Assembly (NCBI GenBank): GCA_937924755.1
Contig: CALEVZ010000046.1
Span: 21,100 to 85,099, forward strand
Direction of reading: 5' to 3'
Source: an uncultured bacterium
GTDB taxonomy: Bacteria > Acidobacteriota > Thermoanaerobaculia > Thermoanaerobaculales > Thermoanaerobaculaceae
Length of the DNA stretch: 64,000 nucleotides
In this document: positions 60,545 through 64,000 of the stretch, piece after piece
How positions within the stretch are numbered: the first letter of the stretch is position 1
Layout of the letters: every line of letters begins with the position of its first letter
The notes under the pieces: generated by a model
What the model saw: the letters and a program-made list of their open reading frames with translations, nothing else
Databases searched by the model: none
Told to the model about the DNA's origin: nothing
Made by a program: the position numbers and the translations under genes

Positions 60545-61122
60545 AGGGGGAGCTGGACGGCGGCGACCCGCTCATCGACGGGCGGGTTGCCGTCGTTGGC
60601 CTGGGCAACGTGCTCATGGGCGACGACGGGTTCGGCCCCTTCGTCGTCCAGCAGTTGCTCGCCCGCTACGAGTTCCCCGGCTTCGTGACCGTGACCGATC
60701 TGGGCACCCCGGGCCTGGATCTCATCCCCTTCGTCGATGGCGCAGCGGTTCTCGTGGTGGTGGACACAGTGGCGCTGCCTGAGCCCCCCGGCGTCGTCCG
60801 GGTGTTCCGGGGCGAGGAGCTGCGGGGCGCGCCAAGGTCGGTCCGCCTCTCCCCGCACGATCCGGGTTTGCTGGAAACGTTGGACATGCTCGAACTGCGC
60901 GGCGGTGGCCCGAAACAGGTCGTGCTCGTCGGCGTGGTCCCGCAGCGGTGCGGGGTGGGACCGGGGCTGTCGGAGGTGGCTCGTGGCGCCGCCGATCGGG
61001 CGGTTGCTGCGGTGGTGGAATGTCTTGGCCAGCTGGGGGTAGAGGTGAGACAGCGCGGGAAACCTCGCCCGCCGGATATCTGGTGGGAAAACCCGGTGAC
61101 GTCCCAGGAACGCGAGACATGA
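60541..61122 (+). CDS. hybD: Hydrogenase maturation endopeptidase, HybD-like
   Basis: 193 residues. Signature VVGLGNVLMGDDGFGPFVVQ, then DLGTPGLDLIPF and SPHDPGLLETLDML (nickel-site His). GTGA overlap with hybC shows coupling, so its substrate is HybC. The first ~17 and last ~25 residues exceed the core family length. Confidence 0.9.
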   Translation: MKGELDGGDPLIDGRVAVVGLGNVLMGDDGFGPFVVQQLLARYEFPGFVTVTDLGTPGLDLIPFVDGAAVLVVVDTVALPEPPGVVRVFRGEELRGAPRSVRLSPHDPGLLETLDMLELRGGGPKQVVLVGVVPQRCGVGPGLSEVARGAADRAVAAVVECLGQLGVEVRQRGKPRPPDIWWENPVTSQERET

Positions 61123-61538
61123 GCCCGCGAACATGGACCAGCGAGCCCTGGCCCCGGCTCGAGCGCTGGCTGGTGTGGTTGATTGCGGCGCACAGCGTGG
61201 GGGTTGGGGTGTTGCTGCTGGCGGTGCCGGCCTGGGCGGTGCGGTTTGCCGGCTGGCAGGGGGCCGAGCCGCTGTTTTTCCTGCGCCAGGCCGGGGTATT
61301 CCATTTCGTAGTGGCGACGGGCTACCTGTTGGAGTACCGCCGTAGCGGATCGGTGACCTTGCTGGTGGTGACCAAGGCGTTGGCCTGCGTGTTCCTGCTG
61401 GCGTCGGCGGCGCTCACCGACACGGCGTGGTCGGTGTGGTTTTCGGGGGTCACCGATGGGGGGATGGGTCTGGTTGCCTGGCTGGTCCACCGGCGGGTCA
61501 GGGAGGGGGCGGCGGCAGGGGGCGGGGAGGGGATTTGA
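61119..61538 (+). CDS. Small four-TM membrane protein at the end of the hyb operon
   Basis: 139 residues; not recognised as a named family. Predicted TM segments: LVWLIAAHSVGVGVLLLAVP, FLRQAGVFHFVVATGYLLEY, VTLLVVTKALACVFLLASAA and the region DGGMGLVAWLVHR. ATGA overlap with hybD implies cotranscription. The C-terminus is glycine-rich. May be a passenger or accessory membrane factor. A weak AT-rich palindrome AAGATGCATCTT followed by T's (61538-61554) may terminate the operon. Confidence 0.65.
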   Translation: MSPRTWTSEPWPRLERWLVWLIAAHSVGVGVLLLAVPAWAVRFAGWQGAEPLFFLRQAGVFHFVVATGYLLEYRRSGSVTLLVVTKALACVFLLASAALTDTAWSVWFSGVTDGGMGLVAWLVHRRVREGAAAGGGEGI

Positions 61539-61566
61539 AGATGCATCTTTTTTAATAACCCCGTAG

Positions 61567-61624
61567 CTGGCAGACACGTGACTGAACGGTAGCCACTTCT
61601 TGTCGCCGCTCGGCAGTCTGCCAG
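61567..61624. repeat. Long-range inverted repeat downstream of the hyb operon
   Basis: CTGGCAGAC (61567-61575) and GTCTGCCAG (61616-61624) are perfect 9-bp inverted arms, 40 nt apart. The stretch is gene-free. It may form a stem in the 3' end of the hyb transcript or be a regulator site; neither can be decided. Confidence 0.45.
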
Positions 61625-61684
61625 GCAAAGTATCCAGGCGACGTGCGCTATTCCCCTGGAGATGCGGCGGAGCTGTCCGGGGGG

Positions 61685-61714
61685 TTGCATTTCCATGCTT
61701 CTTGGCCCTATCAT
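61685..61714 (+). promoter_or_regulatory. Candidate promoter of the propeller/DUF11 gene
   Basis: TTGCAT (61685-61690), 18-bp spacer, TATCAT (61709-61714). The leader to the ATG at 61811 would be about 90 nt, with AAAAGGAG before the start. Confidence 0.55.
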
Positions 61715-61810
61715 GAAGCGAAGGATGTCTGTCATTTTTTTCTCGTGTAGTGGGTCGAGCAGGAGCCGGAAAGCATGCGTGAGTGACGGGAGTGAAAAGG
61801 AGCTGGAACG

Positions 61811-63322
61811 ATGAGTATTGATAAAAACCGGGCGCCCATCGCTGTGGCCGTGGCGTGTTGTCTGGCTTTGGCAGCCGGGACGGGGGCGGCGTGGGCGGCG
61901 CAATCGTGGACCAAGTACGCCGGCAACCCGGTGGTGACCGAACGCGGCAGCTATCAGCCGGAAGTGGTGAAGGTGGGGGGGACCTACCACATGTTCTACA
62001 CCTTCCGTGCGCCGGCCGGGGGGCCGTACACGACGATCGAGGTCCGCCACCGGACATCGGCCGACGGCATCACCTGGAGCGCGGCGACGACGGTGCTGAC
62101 GCCCGGTGCCCCGGGTTCCTGGGACGATGCCGGCGTCTACGTGGATTCCGTCATCTTCGATGGCGGCGTCTTCAAGATGTGGTACACGGGCCGGAAAACC
62201 TCGCCCCCGCCCACCCAGAACGCCATCGGGTACGCCACCTCGCCGGACGGCGTCACGTGGACCAAGCACGCCGGTAACCCGGTGCTCACGGTGGGGGCGC
62301 CGGCCGACTGGGACAGCCAGTTCGTGCGCGAGGCGGCGGTGGTGAAGCTGGGGGGCACGTACCACATGTGGTACGCGGGGACGTCGGCGTGGCCCGCGTT
62401 CAGAATCGGGTACGCCACCTCGCCGGACGGCGTCACGTGGACCAAGAACGCCGCCAACCCGGTACTGGGGCCGGGAGCGCTCGGGAGTTGGGAGGATGCC
62501 CACGTTTATGGACCACAGGTGGTCCACTACAACGGCTACTTCCACATGTGGTACTCGGCCGGGGATGGGGCGAGCAACAATACGTGGGTGGTGGGGTACG
62601 CCGCCTCCTGCGACGCCGACGGGGTGAACTGGACACGGGAGGCCGCCAATCCGGTGATCGGGCTCGGGAGCGCGCCGGCCTGGGACTGTGGCGACTCGGT
62701 GGACTACAACTACGTGATGAACGACGGCGGCACCTGGAAGATGTGGTACTCCGGCGCCGGTTTCCGCTGTGGGCATCCCAGCGACTACCAGCTCGGCTAC
62801 GCCACCCTCGACGGAGGGCTGGAGCCGCCGCCCTTCCCCGTTTGCCCCGCCGACCTCCAGGTGGTGAAGACGGTCAACAACCCCGCGCCGCTGGTGGGTC
62901 AGAACATCATCTTCAGCATCACCGTTACCAACAACGGCCCCAACAGTGCGGTCAACGTGGTGGTCAACGATGTGCTGCCGGCCGGTCTGGCCTATGTCAG
63001 CGACGACAGCGCCGGCGCCTACAACCCCGGCACCGGCGTGTGGACCATCGGCAATTTGCTGCCAGCCACCAGTGTGACCCTCAACATCACCGCCACGGTG
63101 CTGACCTCGGGGACGATCGTCAACCTCGCCAACGTGGGGTCGGATACCCCCGACCCCGACCCGGACAACAACCAGGACGACGCCATCATCGTCGTGCCGA
63201 CCCCGACCCCGACGGCGACGCCGATGGTCGCCATCCCGGTGACCTCGAATACGGGCCTGTTGACCTTCATCGGCTTGCTGGCCCTGGTGGGTGTCGTCGC
63301 CTTGTGGCGCCTGCGCATCTAA
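61811..63322 (+). CDS. Secreted beta-propeller (GH43/GH32-like) protein with DUF11 domain and C-terminal sorting signal
   Basis: 503 residues. Signal peptide ending GAAWAAQ. Residues ~35-335 contain five repeats with the core GTYHMFYT, GVFKMWYTG, GTYHMWYAG, GYFHMWYSA and GTWKMWYSG, like the blades of family 43/32 glycosidases; catalytic acids cannot be assigned. A DUF11 domain spans ~348-455 (VTNNGPNSAVNVVVNDVLPA). The C-terminus has a Pro/Thr linker, IPVTSNTGLL, a TM helix and a basic end (WRLRI), a variant of the IPTL-CTERM signal. The next gene is exosortase H, which presumably processes it. Confidence 0.82.
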   Translation: MSIDKNRAPIAVAVACCLALAAGTGAAWAAQSWTKYAGNPVVTERGSYQPEVVKVGGTYHMFYTFRAPAGGPYTTIEVRHRTSADGITWSAATTVLTPGAPGSWDDAGVYVDSVIFDGGVFKMWYTGRKTSPPPTQNAIGYATSPDGVTWTKHAGNPVLTVGAPADWDSQFVREAAVVKLGGTYHMWYAGTSAWPAFRIGYATSPDGVTWTKNAANPVLGPGALGSWEDAHVYGPQVVHYNGYFHMWYSAGDGASNNTWVVGYAASCDADGVNWTREAANPVIGLGSAPAWDCGDSVDYNYVMNDGGTWKMWYSGAGFRCGHPSDYQLGYATLDGGLEPPPFPVCPADLQVVKTVNNPAPLVGQNIIFSITVTNNGPNSAVNVVVNDVLPAGLAYVSDDSAGAYNPGTGVWTIGNLLPATSVTLNITATVLTSGTIVNLANVGSDTPDPDPDNNQDDAIIVVPTPTPTATPMVAIPVTSNTGLLTFIGLLALVGVVALWRLRI

Positions 63323-63345
63323 AACGGTCTTCGCTCGTCCCGGAA

Positions 63346-63377
63346 CGCCCCCGCGGCCGAAAGCGACCGCGGGGGCG
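63346..63377 (+). terminator. Strong intrinsic terminator after the propeller gene
   Basis: An 11-bp perfect stem CGCCCCCGCGG / CCGCGGGGGCG with a 10-nt loop, followed by GTTTT. Confidence 0.8.
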
Positions 63378-63444
63378 GTTTTCCGGGTGCGAGGCGCCCC
63401 GAACCCGGCTAGAACGCCTAGAATGCCCGAGGTGAGGACGGTGC

Positions 63445-63963
63445 ATGAGTAGAGTTCGGCACGTGCTGACATCCCCGGCGGGCCGTTTCATGGTCCGCTA
63501 CGCAGCTGTGTTGTCGCTGGGCTTTCTGGTGATTGCCTTGAGACCGGTGAACGATCGCCTGGTGGATCCCTACACTACTTTCGTGGCCCACCAGGCTCGC
63601 TTCGCGCTCAACCTGCTGGGTGAAAACGCCAGGGTGGACGGGCAGGTACTCTCCTCACCCCGTTTCGCCGTACAAATCTATAACGGATGTAACGGTTTAG
63701 AGGCCATTCTCGTGTTCGTCGCGGGGGTGCTCGCCTTCCCCGCCTCGTGGCCCCGGCGCCTCGCGGGCGTCGTGCTGGGGGTGCTCGCCATTCAGATCGT
63801 CAATACGATCCGGGTCGTCTCGCTGTTCTACATCGGCATCTTCCGGCCGCAGTGGTTCGCCGTCTCGCACGTGTTCATCTGGCAGTCGCTGATCATTCTG
63901 GTGGGCGTGGTGTTGTGGCTCCTTTGGGTGCAACGGTATGCGCCGAGCCCCGCGAGCCGATAG
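63445..63963 (+). CDS. xrtH: Exosortase H
   Basis: 172 residues, short exosortase with about five TM helices. The catalytic triad is visible: Cys82 in YNGCNGLEA, Arg123 in VNTIRVVSLFY and His142 in FAVSHVFIWQS. Exosortases cleave proteins with C-terminal tripartite signals at the membrane; XrtH is the short type associated with IPTL-CTERM proteins. Its likely substrate is the protein encoded just upstream. Confidence 0.9.
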   Translation: MSRVRHVLTSPAGRFMVRYAAVLSLGFLVIALRPVNDRLVDPYTTFVAHQARFALNLLGENARVDGQVLSSPRFAVQIYNGCNGLEAILVFVAGVLAFPASWPRRLAGVVLGVLAIQIVNTIRVVSLFYIGIFRPQWFAVSHVFIWQSLIILVGVVLWLLWVQRYAPSPASR

Positions 63964-64000
63964 CGTCGCCGGGCTGCTGCGTCGGCTGCCGCTGGCGGTG
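63938..64000 (+). CDS. Start of an unidentified gene running off the window
   Basis: An ATG at 63938, overlapping the xrtH end by 26 nt, opens a frame that stays open to the last base (21 codons, basic then hydrophobic: GLLRRLPLAV). Exosortase H genes are commonly followed by a membrane protein gene, so this may be its start. Too little sequence to identify. Confidence 0.35.
   Translation, partial: MRRAPRADSVAGLLRRLPLAV

Noticed and set aside
1..64000. CRISPR arrays, insertion sequences, prophage or rRNA/tRNA genes
   Set aside because: No regularly spaced direct repeats, transposase, integrase, phage structural gene or RNA gene signature was seen on reading both strands; short tRNAs could still be missed by eye.

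Overview
The window is GC-rich bacterial DNA, densely coded on both strands and arranged in tight operons with many ATGA or GTGA stop/start overlaps. Twin-arginine signals, a predicted outer-membrane-type barrel domain, a CsgG-type protein and an exosortase point to a Gram-negative cell envelope. Three different [NiFe] hydrogenases, a CoA-dependent 2-oxoacid:ferredoxin oxidoreductase and several NADH-linked iron-sulfur proteins point to an anaerobic or facultative, hydrogen-metabolising organism. The gene mix (exosortase H, DUF1343, DUF2298, hydrogenase types) would fit Acidobacteriota such as the Thermoanaerobaculia. That assignment is inference only; no rRNA or other phylogenetic marker was seen.

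Layout. 1-11.7 kb: end of an HD-GYP phosphodiesterase, a bacterioferritin, a giant glycosyltransferase/DUF2298/NHL fusion on the minus strand, a decayed minus-strand patch (beta-helix protein, SPFH fragment, ribbon-helix-helix fragment), then a carbamoyltransferase-SxtJ-DUF5989 set facing an SGNH hydrolase. 11.8-16.8 kb: complete hoxEFUYH, an NAD-linked group 3d hydrogenase, behind a good sigma70-type promoter. 17-30.9 kb: MobB-MobA fusion, thioesterase, surface glycopolymer membrane protein, a peptidoglycan operon (NamZ-like, HAD phosphatase, zinc ribbon, Ddl), malic enzyme, CsgG-like and other secreted proteins, FolE, RfbA and RfbD. 30.9-38.6 kb: a ten-gene redox operon joining the 2-oxoacid:ferredoxin oxidoreductase to NuoE/F/G-like proteins, a polyferredoxin and a ferritin-like protein, with a Rex-like operator inside its promoter. 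38.6-50.8 kb: hydrolase, epimerase, a phytol kinase-like/DUF92 fusion next to a UbiA prenyltransferase, a PIG-L deacetylase, a sodium:solute symporter with a 47-residue partner, DUF2911, and a barrel/PAP2 protein. 50.9-55.4 kb: a group 3b bidirectional (sulf)hydrogenase, hydBGDA plus protease, again behind a Rex-like site. 55.6-61.5 kb: a membrane-bound group 1 hydrogenase in hybOABCD order. 61.8-64 kb: a secreted beta-propeller/DUF11 protein with a C-terminal sorting signal, and exosortase H.

How the genes work together. Hox, Hyd and Hyb would connect H2 to NAD(H), to NADP(H)/ferredoxin-type carriers, and to the quinone pool respectively. The 2-oxoacid oxidoreductase operon would move electrons from ferredoxin to NAD(P). 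Rex-like operators before two of these operons suggest shared control by the NADH/NAD+ ratio. No hyp maturation genes, no rex gene and no molybdoenzyme lie in the window, so those partners must be elsewhere. A second recurring theme is a -10-like hexamer 6-9 nt before the start codon of seven genes, suggesting leaderless transcripts.
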